Positions 1 through 8,069 are shown, counted from the stretch's first letter. The stretch: DNA of 64,000 nucleotides from Opitutus sp. (GCA_024707325.1 JANPZY010000001.1:868001-932000); one strand, 5' to 3'. The notes: generated from the sequence alone by a model not told the origin. A program made the numbers and translations.

Positions 1-741
1 GGTCTCGCGGTCCCGTCTGCCATGGTTCGTCACGTCGTGGACAGCCTGGTCCAGAACGGGAAAGTGATCCGCAGCTACATCGGTGCCGGCGTGCAGGATC
101 TCACGCCCGATCTCGCCGACTCGTTCGGCCTGGAAAACAATCTCGGCGCGGTGATCACGGACGTGCAGCCGAACACGCCCGCCGCCAAAGCCGGCTTGAA
201 GAGCGGAGACGTCGTGCTCCGTCTCGACGAGACGCCGGTCGCCAATGCGAGCGGTCTGAGCTTCGCGGTCAGCCTGCTCAAGCCGGGCACCAAGATTAAG
301 CTCGAGATCCTCCGCGGCGGAAAGAAGCAGACGCTCACCGCCACGACCGCCCAGCGTCCCGATCGCTACGGCGTCAACAACGGCGGTCTGCGCGGCAGCG
401 ACGATGAAGGCGAAAACTTTAGCTCCAGCGACGTGGGCGTGCTCAACGGCGTGGCCGTGACCGACATCGATCCCGCCTCGCGTCGTCAGCTCAACATCCC
501 GAAGCGCATCCAAGGCGCGCTCATCACCGAGGTCGATCCCGACTCCGCCTCCGCTCGTGCGGGCCTGAAAGCCGGCGATGTGATTCTCGAAATCAATCAG
601 CAGCCGGTCACGTCCGCCGAGGACGCCGTCCGCCTGAGCGAGGAAGCGACCGAGAAGAAGACGCTCGTGCGTCTCTGGTCCAACGGCGGCACGATCTTCG
701 CGGTCGTCGACGAAACCGAGGAGGACACTTCGTCCGAGTAA
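1..741 (+). CDS. HtrA/DegP-family serine protease, C-terminal part (5' truncated by window)
   Basis: The reading frame is open from base 1, and the first residues (GLAVPSAM) match the end of a trypsin-like HtrA protease domain, so the catalytic triad lies upstream of the window. Two PDZ domains follow: one at about residues 20-110, with the carboxylate-binding region around YIGAGVQ, and one at about 140-235, centred on GALITEVDPDSASARAGLKA. HtrA proteins degrade or refold misfolded envelope proteins in the periplasm, and their PDZ domains bind exposed C-termini. The ATG at 22 is internal and not a true start. The two-component genes downstream may be unrelated, because a hairpin terminator separates them. 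Confidence 0.9.
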   Translation, partial: GLAVPSAMVRHVVDSLVQNGKVIRSYIGAGVQDLTPDLADSFGLENNLGAVITDVQPNTPAAKAGLKSGDVVLRLDETPVANASGLSFAVSLLKPGTKIKLEILRGGKKQTLTATTAQRPDRYGVNNGGLRGSDDEGENFSSSDVGVLNGVAVTDIDPASRRQLNIPKRIQGALITEVDPDSASARAGLKAGDVILEINQQPVTSAEDAVRLSEEATEKKTLVRLWSNGGTIFAVVDETEEDTSSE

Positions 742-863
742 TCCTCCCGAACCCCGAGCGTAGCGAAACGCGATCAACAACCCATCGCTCCTTTCGCTCC
801 GCTCGGCCCAAGCATCCCGTCATCCTTTTGCTAGGGTTGTGTATGTGTTGTGTGTAAGGTGAA

Positions 864-903
864 GCCGCCGAGGTCGGAGCAGTCCGCCTCGGCGGCCCCT
901 TTT
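864..903 (+). terminator. Intrinsic terminator after the HtrA gene
   Basis: A perfect 10-bp GC-rich stem pairs 864-873 (GCCGCCGAGG) with 887-896 (CCTCGGCGGC) around a 13-nt loop. A short T run follows at 900-903. It separates the protease gene from the two-component genes. Confidence 0.7.
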
Positions 904-966
904 CTCCCTTTTTATCCGGACCGCTGGGAGCTTTCCCACCGGCGACCAATCTTCCAACTTCTGCTC

Positions 967-1641
967 ATGCGCGTGCTGCTCGTCGAAGATGATGCCAAAA
1001 TCGCCTCGTTCGTCGTGCGCGGCCTCAAGGAGGCCGGCTTCGCCGTCGATCACGCCGCCGAAGGCGACACCGGCCTCGCGCTCGCGCAAAGCACCACCTA
1101 CGACGCCGCGATCGTCGACGTGATGCTGCCCGGTCTCGATGGCATCAGTCTCGTGAAACGCCTGCGCATGGCGCGACAGACGATGCCGATTCTGTTTCTC
1201 AGTGCGAAAGCGAGCGTCGATGACCGCGTCGCGGGCCTGCAGTCGGGCGGCGACGATTATCTCACGAAGCCTTTCGCGTTTTCCGAACTGCTCGCGCGAC
1301 TCCAGGCGCTCATCCGCCGCGCCACGCGCGCTCCCGAAGCCACGAAACTCACGGTCGGCGATGTCAGCGTCGATCTCGTCACGCGCGAAGTCACGCGCGG
1401 TGGCGAACGCGTCGAACTGCAACCGCGCGAGTTCACGCTGCTCGCGTTTCTGCTCCGCCACGCCGGCCGCCCGGTTACGAAAACCATGATTCTCGAACAC
1501 GTGTGGGATTACAGCTTCGACCCGCAGACCAACGTCGTGGACGTCGTCGTGCACCGACTGCGCTCGAAGATCGATCCCGACAAAACCCGCCTCGAGACGC
1601 TGCGCGGCGTCGGCTACATCTGGCGCCAGCCCCATGCTTGA
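967..1641 (+). CDS. OmpR/PhoB-family response regulator
   Basis: A 224-residue two-component response regulator. The receiver domain (about 1-115) has the acidic pair at E7/D8/D9, the phosphoacceptor D51 in VDVMLPGLDG and the conserved K101 in LTKPF. A winged-helix DNA-binding domain (about 125-222) follows, with the typical motifs PREFTLLAFLLRHAG and NVVDVVVHRLRSKID. The ATG at 967 is chosen because VLLVEDD then sits at the N-terminus; an upstream ATG at 850 would add an unlikely tail that covers the terminator hairpin. It overlaps the histidine kinase gene by 8 bp, so the two are one operon. The signal sensed is not evident. Confidence 0.93.
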   Translation: MRVLLVEDDAKIASFVVRGLKEAGFAVDHAAEGDTGLALAQSTTYDAAIVDVMLPGLDGISLVKRLRMARQTMPILFLSAKASVDDRVAGLQSGGDDYLTKPFAFSELLARLQALIRRATRAPEATKLTVGDVSVDLVTREVTRGGERVELQPREFTLLAFLLRHAGRPVTKTMILEHVWDYSFDPQTNVVDVVVHRLRSKIDPDKTRLETLRGVGYIWRQPHA

Positions 1642-3043
1642 GCGTTTCCGTCAGTCCCTCGCGCTGCGACTCGCCGTCCTCTACGGACTGCTGTTTGCCA
1701 TCGGCGCGGCCGCTACCTTCGGCGTGCTCTACTGGTTGCTCGCGCGCGCACTGGAGGCCCGTGATCTCGCCGCAGTTGAGCAGCGGCTTCAGGAATACGC
1801 CGCGCTCTACGATGTCGCCGGGGCCGCCGCGATCCGCAATCGCCTCGCCGCCGAGCAAACCACGCCCGAGGTGAGCTCGCTGCTCGTCCGCATCATCGGC
1901 AAGACGGGTGAAACCGTTTTCGCCCGCGTCCCCACCGGCTGGGTGGAAACACAGGAAAAACAAACACTCGTCCCCGATGGCTGGGGAGGTTGGGAACCGC
2001 AGGTCGTCCGCACCGTGCGCGTGCCACGCAACGCCGAGAAAGATTTCACCGTCGCCTCACGCCCGCTGCGCGATGGTCGCCTGCTCCAGGTCGCGCGCAG
2101 CACCGACAATCGCGCGGTCCTGCTCGCCCCGCTGCGTCGCTCATTCCTGATGGTTGGTAGCGGTGCGCTGCTGCTCGCTGGCGTCGCCGGCGGAGTGCTC
2201 GCATGGCGCGTCACGCGTCCGATCCGCGTCGCCGCCGACACCGCGCGTGAAATCATTCGCACCGGCGATCTCGCCGCACGCGTGCCCGCTCCGCCTGGCG
2301 CCAGCGGTGAACTCGCCGAACTCGTTCATCAGCTCAACGCGCTGCTCGCACACAACGCCAAGCTCATCGGCGCCATGCGCGAGACGCTCGATAATCTCGC
2401 GCACGATCTGCGCACGCCGCTCGCGCGCCTGCGCGGCACCGCCGATCTCGCGCTGCAGCCGCAGGCCGATCCCGCCGCCACACGCGAAGCGCTCGCCGAT
2501 TGCGTCGAGGAATCGGAACGCGTGCTGCGATTGCTCGAGACGTTGCTCGATGTTTCCGCCGCCGAAACGGGCACGCTGCCGCTGCGCCACTCGCCGGTCG
2601 ATCTAGCGCATCTGCTCGCCGAGGCGGCCGATCTCTATCGCGAAGTCGCCGAGGAGAAAAACATCTCCGTCACCCTCGATACACCCGAGCCGATCACACT
2701 GCTCGCCGATCCGCTGCGGCTCGGCCAGGCCGTCGCCAACCTCGTCGACAACGCGCTGAAATACACGCCCGACGGCGGCCGCGTGCGGCTCTCGCTGCGT
2801 CACGAAGCGCAGAAGGAAGCGATCATCGAAATCGCCGACAGCGGTCCCGGCGTGCCGCCCGAGGAGCGCGACAAGATCTGGCGCCGCCTCTACCGCACCG
2901 ACACCAGCCGTTCGCAACGCGGACTCGGACTCGGCCTCAGCCTCGTCAAAGCGATCGTCGAAGCCCACCACGGCACCGTGGACGTCGACGCCGCTCCCGA
3001 AGGCGGCGCGAACTTCCGCGTAAAACTCCCGCTGGTGAGCTGA
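1634..3043 (+). CDS. Membrane sensor histidine kinase (HAMP-HisKA-HATPase)
   Basis: A 469-residue partner of the preceding regulator. Transmembrane segments lie at about 13-37 and 170-192 and flank a periplasmic sensor region of about 130 residues with no recognisable ligand fold. A HAMP linker (about 190-245), the H box with phosphoacceptor H257 in LAHDLRTPLARLR, the N box (LVDNALKYTP), the G1 box (ADSGPGVPPEE) and the G2 box (GLGLGLSLVKAI) follow in the standard order. The regulator-first order with an 8-bp overlap is typical of OmpR/EnvZ-like pairs, including heavy-metal sensors, but nothing in the sequence fixes the stimulus. Confidence 0.92.
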   Translation: MLERFRQSLALRLAVLYGLLFAIGAAATFGVLYWLLARALEARDLAAVEQRLQEYAALYDVAGAAAIRNRLAAEQTTPEVSSLLVRIIGKTGETVFARVPTGWVETQEKQTLVPDGWGGWEPQVVRTVRVPRNAEKDFTVASRPLRDGRLLQVARSTDNRAVLLAPLRRSFLMVGSGALLLAGVAGGVLAWRVTRPIRVAADTAREIIRTGDLAARVPAPPGASGELAELVHQLNALLAHNAKLIGAMRETLDNLAHDLRTPLARLRGTADLALQPQADPAATREALADCVEESERVLRLLETLLDVSAAETGTLPLRHSPVDLAHLLAEAADLYREVAEEKNISVTLDTPEPITLLADPLRLGQAVANLVDNALKYTPDGGRVRLSLRHEAQKEAIIEIADSGPGVPPEERDKIWRRLYRTDTSRSQRGLGLGLSLVKAIVEAHHGTVDVDAAPEGGANFRVKLPLVS

Positions 3044-3061
3044 GCGAGCGCGCACTCTTCA

Positions 3062-3094
3062 AGGTGGAGCCCGGCGTCCCCGCCGGGCTTTTTT
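3062..3094 (+). terminator. Terminator after the histidine kinase; half copy of the 78-bp MITE-like element
   Basis: A perfect 8-bp stem, GCCCGGCG (3069-3076) with CGCCGGGC (3081-3088), and a 4-nt TCCC loop are followed by six T residues. The sequence from AGGTGGAGCCCG onward matches, in reverse orientation, one end of the 78-bp elements at 7747, 8130 and 20200. A repeat end is therefore serving as the gene's terminator. Confidence 0.8.
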
Positions 3095-3124
3095 CCGCAC
3101 CCGCGCAAACGTCCAGCGTCCCTG

Positions 3125-3153
3125 AACCAAAGTCCGTAATACGGACTTTGGTT
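3125..3153. repeat. CCGTAWTACGG-family palindrome, copy 1 (central A)
   Basis: A perfect 29-bp odd palindrome centred on the A at 3139. The shared inner arm is AAAGTCCGTA and this copy extends outward with AACC/GGTT. The outer arm differs from that of the other copies, yet both sides match. Confidence 0.9.
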
Positions 3154-3276
3154 TTTCGACTTCCGTCTGGAGCTGTGGGGCACCGCGTCCGCTCGACAGA
3201 AAAATACACCATTTCTCGAATGAAATTCGCGCTGCGCGCCTCCGACGCAGCACTCGCGTCTGAAACACCAAGCCAC

Positions 3277-3311
3277 TTTTTAGAAAGTCCGTAATACGGA
3301 CTTTCTAAAAA
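3277..3311. repeat. CCGTAWTACGG-family palindrome, copy 2 (central A)
   Basis: A perfect 35-bp odd palindrome centred on 3294, the longest in the window. The outer arms TTTTTAG and CTAAAAA are specific to this copy and mutually complementary. Confidence 0.9.
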
Positions 3312-3368
3312 CTCCGTGATGGTGCGGACTCTGAACGTCGCCGCGGATGCAGGCAGCGAGTCTCCGAC

Positions 3369-3396
3369 TGGATTCTTCGCTTCGCTCAGAATGACA
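3369..3396. repeat. Single arm of a GTCATTCTGAGC-type inverted repeat
   Basis: The segment runs from TGGATTCTTCGC to CTCAGAATGACA and matches one arm of the longer inverted repeats at 27846-27922 and 29741-29857. Only one arm is present here. I see no coding potential. Confidence 0.6.
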
Positions 3397-3519
3397 AGCG
3401 GGGTCGGCGGACACTGTTTCTGCTCCGTTCTCGTTCTGCGCCTCCGCCCTTTTCTCCACTCCTCCGGATCACGCCGCCGGTCACCCGGTCGCGCTTCCGC
3501 GATCAGTCCCAACTGTCGC

Positions 3520-4500
3520 CTACTTCCGCGCGAGGTTGCGCGCTTCGAAGAGCACCACGCAGTTGCTTTCGTCCTCGGTTGCGATCCAGCGTGGTTTCAG
3601 CGAAGCGAATTCGCGGTTGATCTCTTCGTGCAGGCCGCCGACTTCGATCACCACGATGCCGTGCGGCGTGAGTCGGTCTTTCGCCTGACGCAGCAGTTTT
3701 CGGATGATCACGAGTCCGTCCGCGCCACCATCATGCGCCATGCGTGGTTCGGCGGCGAATTCCGGCTCCTGCGCATCGACGAGCATGCTCGGCTCGTAGG
3801 GCGGATTGCTGAGAATCACGTCGTAGCGCACCGGCGGCACTGCATCGAAAACATCGCTCTCATACAACGCCACGTGCGAGGCCACGCGGTGTTGGTCGAC
3901 GTTGATGCGCGCCACCGAAAGCGCTTCAGCGGAGAGATCGACCGCATCGACCTTCGCCTGTGGGAAACGATGTGCGAGCAGGATCGCAAGACAGCCGGAT
4001 CCGGTGCAGACATCGGCCACGCGTTGCACGGGACCGTCGATGACGACGTCGACGAGCAACTCCGACGCTTTGTCGGGTTTGGCACCCCCACCCGCCTTCG
4101 TCCCGGCACGACGCGCCGAAATCCTTGGGATGATCTCCAAAAAATAACTGCGCGGGATGATCACGCGCTCGTCCACGTAGAAACGATGTTCGCCGAGCCA
4201 GGCTTCACGCGTGAGATACGCGGCGGGCACGCGGTCGAACACGCGACGGCGAAACGTCTCTTCGAGTTTTCGCCGTTGGGTCGCGGTGAGTTTGAGCGCG
4301 AGCACATCCGGCTCGCTGTCGAGCGGCAGGTCGAGCGCGCGGAGAATCAGGTAAAGCGCTTCGTCGTGCGCGTTGGTGGCGACCTGTCCGAGTGCGACGT
4401 GGTGGTTTTCGTAGAGTTCTTCGGCGAACTCGAGCCAGTCGCCGGGCGTGCGCAGCTGGTCGCGACCGGCGAAGGCGTCACTGTTTCCCCGCGTCGTCAT
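3520..4500 (-). CDS. prmB: PrmB-type N5-glutamine methyltransferase
   Basis: A 326-residue class I SAM-dependent methyltransferase of the HemK/PrmB family. After an all-helical N-terminal domain, VADVCTGSGCLAILLA is the SAM-binding loop (about 161-176) and the NPPY motif lies at 232-235; NPPY binds the glutamine amide in PrmA/B/C enzymes. The segment VIIPRSYFLEII before the SAM loop fits PrmB, which methylates ribosomal protein L3, better than PrmC, which methylates release factors. A glycine and lysine-rich insert at about 133-146 is unusual. The gene overlaps the 3' end of the rhomboid-like gene by 23 bp and is the last of three co-oriented genes. Confidence 0.85.
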   Translation of the reverse strand: MTTRGNSDAFAGRDQLRTPGDWLEFAEELYENHHVALGQVATNAHDEALYLILRALDLPLDSEPDVLALKLTATQRRKLEETFRRRVFDRVPAAYLTREAWLGEHRFYVDERVIIPRSYFLEIIPRISARRAGTKAGGGAKPDKASELLVDVVIDGPVQRVADVCTGSGCLAILLAHRFPQAKVDAVDLSAEALSVARINVDQHRVASHVALYESDVFDAVPPVRYDVILSNPPYEPSMLVDAQEPEFAAEPRMAHDGGADGLVIIRKLLRQAKDRLTPHGIVVIEVGGLHEEINREFASLKPRWIATEDESNCVVLFEARNLARK

Positions 4501-5341
4501 CGGAGATCACGTGCGCGTGATTGAAGATGTGTTCGGGGCAATAGCACTGGTCGCCGGAGCACTTCGAGCAGTAGCGAAAATCCATCTCAGGATTCGTCAC
4601 GTTGGTCTTGCCGCAGATGTAGCAGCGATGCCGCACCTCGGGCTCGCGCGGATTCGTGCGGACGGTCTTCGCCTCGAACTCCGCGCGTCGACGACTCGCG
4701 CGCGCGTTCATCGTGATCTCGCGGCCGAAGAAGAGGAAGAAGTTCACCGTCGCGGCGATCACCTGCAGCCGCGTGCTCATCTGCGCCATGAAGGCCGAGA
4801 CGAGAAACACCGCCCACGTGAACATCGCGAGCCACTTGATCTTCACCGGAAGGATGAAGAAGAGCGCGAGTTCGAAGTCGGGGTTGAGCCGCGCGAACGC
4901 GAGGAACACCGACATCGCGAGATAGTAGTTCGTGTAGGCGCCCATCGGCCGCACGAAGGCGAGTCCGATCGTGAGCGCGATGCCGACCAGCCAGAAAAGA
5001 TTGTAGCGAAACGAGCCCCAATACTGCTCCAGCGCGCTCCCCATCAGGTAAAAGATCCACCACGCGAACGGCAGCAGCGCGAGGCTGAGCATCGAGTTGA
5101 AGTTCACCGGCGGCGGCAGGAACAGGAACGACACGAGCCGCCAGGGCTGGCCGTTGAGCGCGGCCGCGGGCACGAGCACGAAATCGTTGAGATTCAGCAG
5201 CCCGAGCAGATGGCACAGCGTCACGAACACCTGACCGACGATCAGGTAAAGGGTCACGTTCGGGAGCGCGAAGCGCCCGAACCAGCGTTCGAGTTTGTCG
5301 AGCATGACAGGGAAGAAGCGCGCCACGACGGCGGCGCCCAT
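4478..5341 (-). CDS. Rhomboid-like membrane protein with C-terminal zinc-ribbon
   Basis: A 287-residue protein with about six hydrophobic segments between residues 25 and 195. The pattern GQPWRLVSFLF, then a segment ending in GSALEQYWGSFRYN, resembles the L1 loop and TM2 region of rhomboid proteins. I do not find the GxSG serine motif, so it is probably a catalytically dead, Der1-like or pseudo-rhomboid member. The cytosolic C-terminus has Cys pairs (CYICGKTN, YCSKCSGDQCYCPEH) that look like a small zinc-binding module. The start overlaps the stop of the TPR gene by one base, and the end overlaps prmB by 23 bp, so it sits in a tightly coupled operon. The function is unknown. Confidence 0.75.
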   Translation of the reverse strand: MGAAVVARFFPVMLDKLERWFGRFALPNVTLYLIVGQVFVTLCHLLGLLNLNDFVLVPAAALNGQPWRLVSFLFLPPPVNFNSMLSLALLPFAWWIFYLMGSALEQYWGSFRYNLFWLVGIALTIGLAFVRPMGAYTNYYLAMSVFLAFARLNPDFELALFFILPVKIKWLAMFTWAVFLVSAFMAQMSTRLQVIAATVNFFLFFGREITMNARASRRRAEFEAKTVRTNPREPEVRHRCYICGKTNVTNPEMDFRYCSKCSGDQCYCPEHIFNHAHVISDDDAGKQ

Positions 5342-6186
5342 TAGTTGTCAGTTTTCCCCGCGAGCTGCGCAATGAGCTTTTGCTTTTGTTTTTGCAACGC
5401 CGGTTCCGTGATCGAATCGAGTCGGTCCCGCGCTTCCTCGTAGTCGCGCAATTTGATCAAAATATTCGCCTGATGCAGGCGCATGGTCTCGCGCTCGACC
5501 TTCGTCGCAGCTTTGTCCTCGAGATCCTCCCACGCCTTCATCGCGGCGTCCCAATCGGGCGAACCGACATCGTAGAACGACTCCGCGTAGCGATAGGTGA
5601 ACTCCAGTCGATCCGGCGCGAGCTCCGCGGCCTTGCGAAACGCCTCGTGCGACGCGCGCTCCAGCGCCTCGGGCCTCCACTCGCCGGAGCGCACGAACTC
5701 CTCGCCTCCCTCGTGCAGCAACATCCCGAGCTGGTAGTGATAAAGCGGCTCTTCCGGCGCGAGTTTGATCGCTGCCGTGTAGTAAGGCAGCGCGTCGAGC
5801 GGCTTGCCGTTTTCGGCCAGATAATTGCCGATCTGGTTTTTCACCAGCGGCTGGTTGGGATCGAGCTCGTTGGATTTGAGCAGAATCCTCACCGCCTGCT
5901 CGTCCTGCCCGAGCTTGCCCAGCAGGTAGCCGTAGGCGGTGTAGGCCAGCGTGAACTTCGGATTTTCGCGCAGCAGCACCTCGTAGCGCCGGCACACATC
6001 CTCGATCTGCAAACGGAAGCTGCTCTCGTCGAGGTTGTCGCCCTGATCCGCCGCCATCGCGAGCAACTCCTTTTGCCGCTCGAGCAATTGCCGCAACGTG
6101 CGGTCCGCGAGCGATTCAGTCTCCTGCGCACGCGCGAACGAAACCGTCAGGAGGAGGAAACAGAAAACCAGACGCAGCATTTTCAT
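5341..6186 (-). CDS. Secreted TPR-repeat protein
   Basis: A 281-residue protein with an N-terminal signal peptide (MKMLRLVFCFLLLTVSFARA) and several tetratricopeptide-like helical pairs. Examples are YGYLLGKLGQDEQAVRILLK and GNYLAENGKPLDALPYYTAA. It is probably a periplasmic or membrane-attached scaffold. The ATG at 6186 is chosen over the upstream in-frame ATG at 6246 because it places the signal peptide at the N-terminus. It is the first gene of a three-gene operon with the rhomboid-like gene and prmB. No specific partner can be named. Confidence 0.85.
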   Translation of the reverse strand: MKMLRLVFCFLLLTVSFARAQETESLADRTLRQLLERQKELLAMAADQGDNLDESSFRLQIEDVCRRYEVLLRENPKFTLAYTAYGYLLGKLGQDEQAVRILLKSNELDPNQPLVKNQIGNYLAENGKPLDALPYYTAAIKLAPEEPLYHYQLGMLLHEGGEEFVRSGEWRPEALERASHEAFRKAAELAPDRLEFTYRYAESFYDVGSPDWDAAMKAWEDLEDKAATKVERETMRLHQANILIKLRDYEEARDRLDSITEPALQKQKQKLIAQLAGKTDN

Positions 6187-6322
6187 CGGAGGGGCGAGTG
6201 CGACACCTTGGGCGCCGCGAAGTGCCCGCGCAAACTTTGTTGCCACCTAAGTGCCTCCCGTTGCCGCTCCGGCACAGCGCCCCGCGAACTCCGGTTTGCC
6301 ACGCGGCCACTAGTGTTCATCT

Positions 6323-7426
6323 GTGCACGTCATGCCGGCCGATCGCCCCATGCACGATCTTCCCCTGCCGCCCGCGCCGATCCGCGGACGCGGCGCCCAG
6401 GTCAACCCACCCAATCGGTTCGAGCGGCTCCACGTCGCGCTCGATCCCGACACGACCGACGTCCCACCCGAAGAACGCTCCGATCCGCGCACGACGTTCT
6501 ATTTCGATAACACGCAGACGATCCTCTCGAAGAACGACAGCCCCGACGTGCCGTTTTCGCTCGGTCTCAACGCCTATCGCGGCTGCGAGCACGGCTGCGC
6601 CTACTGCTTCGCGCGGCCGTATCACGAATACCTCGGCTGGAGCAGCGGCCTCGATTTCGAGACCAAGATTCTCGTGAAGCTCCGCGCGCCCGAGCTCCTC
6701 CGCCGCGAACTCTCCTCCCCGCGCTGGCAGCCGCAGAACATCACGATGAGCGGCGCCACCGATTGCTACCAACCCGCCGAGCGCCACTTCAAACTCACCC
6801 GCGGCGTGCTCGAAGTCTGCCGCGAGTTTCGTCAACCCATCTCGATCATCACGAAAAACGCACTCGTCGCTCGCGACGTCGACCTGCTCGCCGAACTCGC
6901 CCGCTACCAATGCACCGCCGTTTACGTGTCGGTCACCTCGCTCGATAGCGAACTCGCCGGCAAACTCGAACCGCGCGCCTCGCGTCCCGCCGCACGCCTC
7001 GAAGCGATCCGCACGCTCTCCGCCGCCGGCGTGCCCGTGGGCGTGATGGTCGCGCCGATCATTCCCGGACTCAACGACCACGAAATGCCCGCGATCCTCG
7101 AAGCCGCCGCCGCAGCCGGAGCGCGCCGCGCCGGCTACGTCATCATGCGCCTCCCGCACGCCGTGAAGGATGTGTTTCTCGCGTGGCTCGACACCCACGA
7201 GCCCGGCAAAAAAGCGCGCATCCTCTCGCGCGTCCGTGAAATCCGCGGCGGCAAACTCAACGTCAGCGAATGGGGCGCGCGCCTCCGCGGCGAAGGTCTT
7301 TTCGCCGAACAGATCGGCGACCTCTTCACCGTCGCCACGCGCCGCGCCGGCCTCACCGAGCAACACATCGCCCTCTCCCCCGCCCATTTCCGCCGCCCCG
7401 GCGGCGAACAACTGAGCCTGTTTTAA
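6323..7426 (+). CDS. PA0069-family radical SAM protein
   Basis: A 367-residue radical SAM enzyme of the SplB-like/PA0069 (Rv2578c) group. The 4Fe-4S cysteines C88, C92 and C95 lie in RGCEHGCAYCFARPYHEYLG, and the preceding FDNTQTILSKNDSPDVPFSL region is typical of the family. The N-terminal RGRGAQVNPPNRFERL motif is also characteristic. The substrate of this family is not established; it resembles spore photoproduct lyase in the iron-sulfur region only. ATGs at 6323, 6332 and 6350 are all possible starts. It is transcribed divergently from the TPR operon, with 136 bp between them. Confidence 0.88.
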   Translation: MHVMPADRPMHDLPLPPAPIRGRGAQVNPPNRFERLHVALDPDTTDVPPEERSDPRTTFYFDNTQTILSKNDSPDVPFSLGLNAYRGCEHGCAYCFARPYHEYLGWSSGLDFETKILVKLRAPELLRRELSSPRWQPQNITMSGATDCYQPAERHFKLTRGVLEVCREFRQPISIITKNALVARDVDLLAELARYQCTAVYVSVTSLDSELAGKLEPRASRPAARLEAIRTLSAAGVPVGVMVAPIIPGLNDHEMPAILEAAAAAGARRAGYVIMRLPHAVKDVFLAWLDTHEPGKKARILSRVREIRGGKLNVSEWGARLRGEGLFAEQIGDLFTVATRRAGLTEQHIALSPAHFRRPGGEQLSLF

Positions 7427-7461
7427 CACGTCAACTATTGGTTGACATTGTAGTTTCTCGT

Positions 7462-7725
7462 TGCGCGCCAAAGTCCGCTCCAGGTCCTGCCCGAGTGCGG
7501 CTCGAGTCGGGACACGTTGCGCACCGAGTCGGGACAAAGTCCGCACCAAGTCGCGCCATGGTGCGAACAGGGTCGAGCTAAGGTGCGCACACGGTCGGGA
7601 CGAGGTGCGCACCGGGTCGAGCCAAGGTCCGAACATGATCGCACGAAGGTGCGGACACGTTTGAACGACGGTCCGAACATCGTGGGGACCACGTGCAAAC
7701 ACGGTCGCGACAAGGTGCGCACGTC
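7462..7725 (+). repeat. 22-bp phased degenerate tandem array, locus 1 (12 units)
   Basis: Twelve consecutive 22-bp units start at 7462, 7484, 7506 and so on to 7704, with no change in spacing. Each unit is two GTNNNNAC octamers, usually GTCGNGAC and GTGCGNAC, each followed by a 3-bp spacer, so an octamer falls every 11 bp. Individual units differ at many positions but the phase is exact. The unit length is not a multiple of three and no reading frame makes a plausible protein. Some units carry true 8-bp palindromes (GTCGCGAC, GTGCGCAC). Confidence 0.9.
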
Positions 7726-7746
7726 GTCGCGAGTGTAAACCGCCCC

Positions 7747-7824
7747 GGTGGAACCCGCCGTCCTCGGCGGGTTATTTAGTCGTGCGCAGCAGAAAAAAAC
7801 CGCTGAGGACACCACGCTCCACCT
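7747..7824. mobile_element. 78-bp MITE-like element, copy A (diverged)
   Basis: The element begins GGTGGAACCCGCCG, contains a hairpin (AACCCGCCG with CGGCGGGTT), an internal TGCGCAGCAG and A-run segment, and ends with GCTCCACCT. Its two ends are inverted relative to each other. The same architecture is seen at 8130-8208 and 20200-20277. The right-end hairpin of this copy is degraded (CGCTGAGGACACCACGC). Confidence 0.7.
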
Positions 7825-7919
7825 CGACGCAAAATGCACGCGGCCCTGTCACGTGGGCCACCGCGCCAACGAGATCAGATCCCCATGCTCATCATCTCCT
7901 CTTTGCGGCACACTTTTCA

Positions 7920-7940
7920 AAAGTCCGTATTACGGACTTT
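7920..7940. repeat. CCGTAWTACGG-family palindrome, copy 3 (central T)
   Basis: A perfect 21-bp odd palindrome centred on the T at 7930, with inner arms AAAGTCCGTA and TACGGACTTT. The outer arms do not pair in this copy. Confidence 0.9.
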
Positions 7941-8069
7941 CTCCGAGATGAATTTTCCCATTCCCGACGGATTGCTCTGCTTATGGCGCAACGCACAAAT
8001 CACCTATGAAAAAAGCGAATCTCCAGCGTGTGGAGGCACCGCGTTTCGCATTCCCATTTCGAATCCGTA

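Larger units (their letters stand above)
3044..3519. other. Intergenic region rich in dispersed repeats
   Basis: No gene is seen in this 476-bp stretch between the convergent kinase and prmB genes. It holds a terminator that is half of the MITE-like element, two CCGTAWTACGG palindromes about 150 bp apart, and one arm of a GTCATTCTGAGC-type inverted repeat. Open frames here are short and have no recognisable domain. Confidence 0.7.

Noticed and set aside
7462..7725. CRISPR array
   Set aside because: The repeats are contiguous 22-bp units that vary in sequence, with no unique spacers and no cas genes nearby.
7461..7738. Small repeat proteins encoded in the array (22-residue periodic frames)
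   Set aside because: Every frame shows the same 22-codon periodicity because of the 22-bp DNA unit. No start, ribosome site or known motif supports translation.
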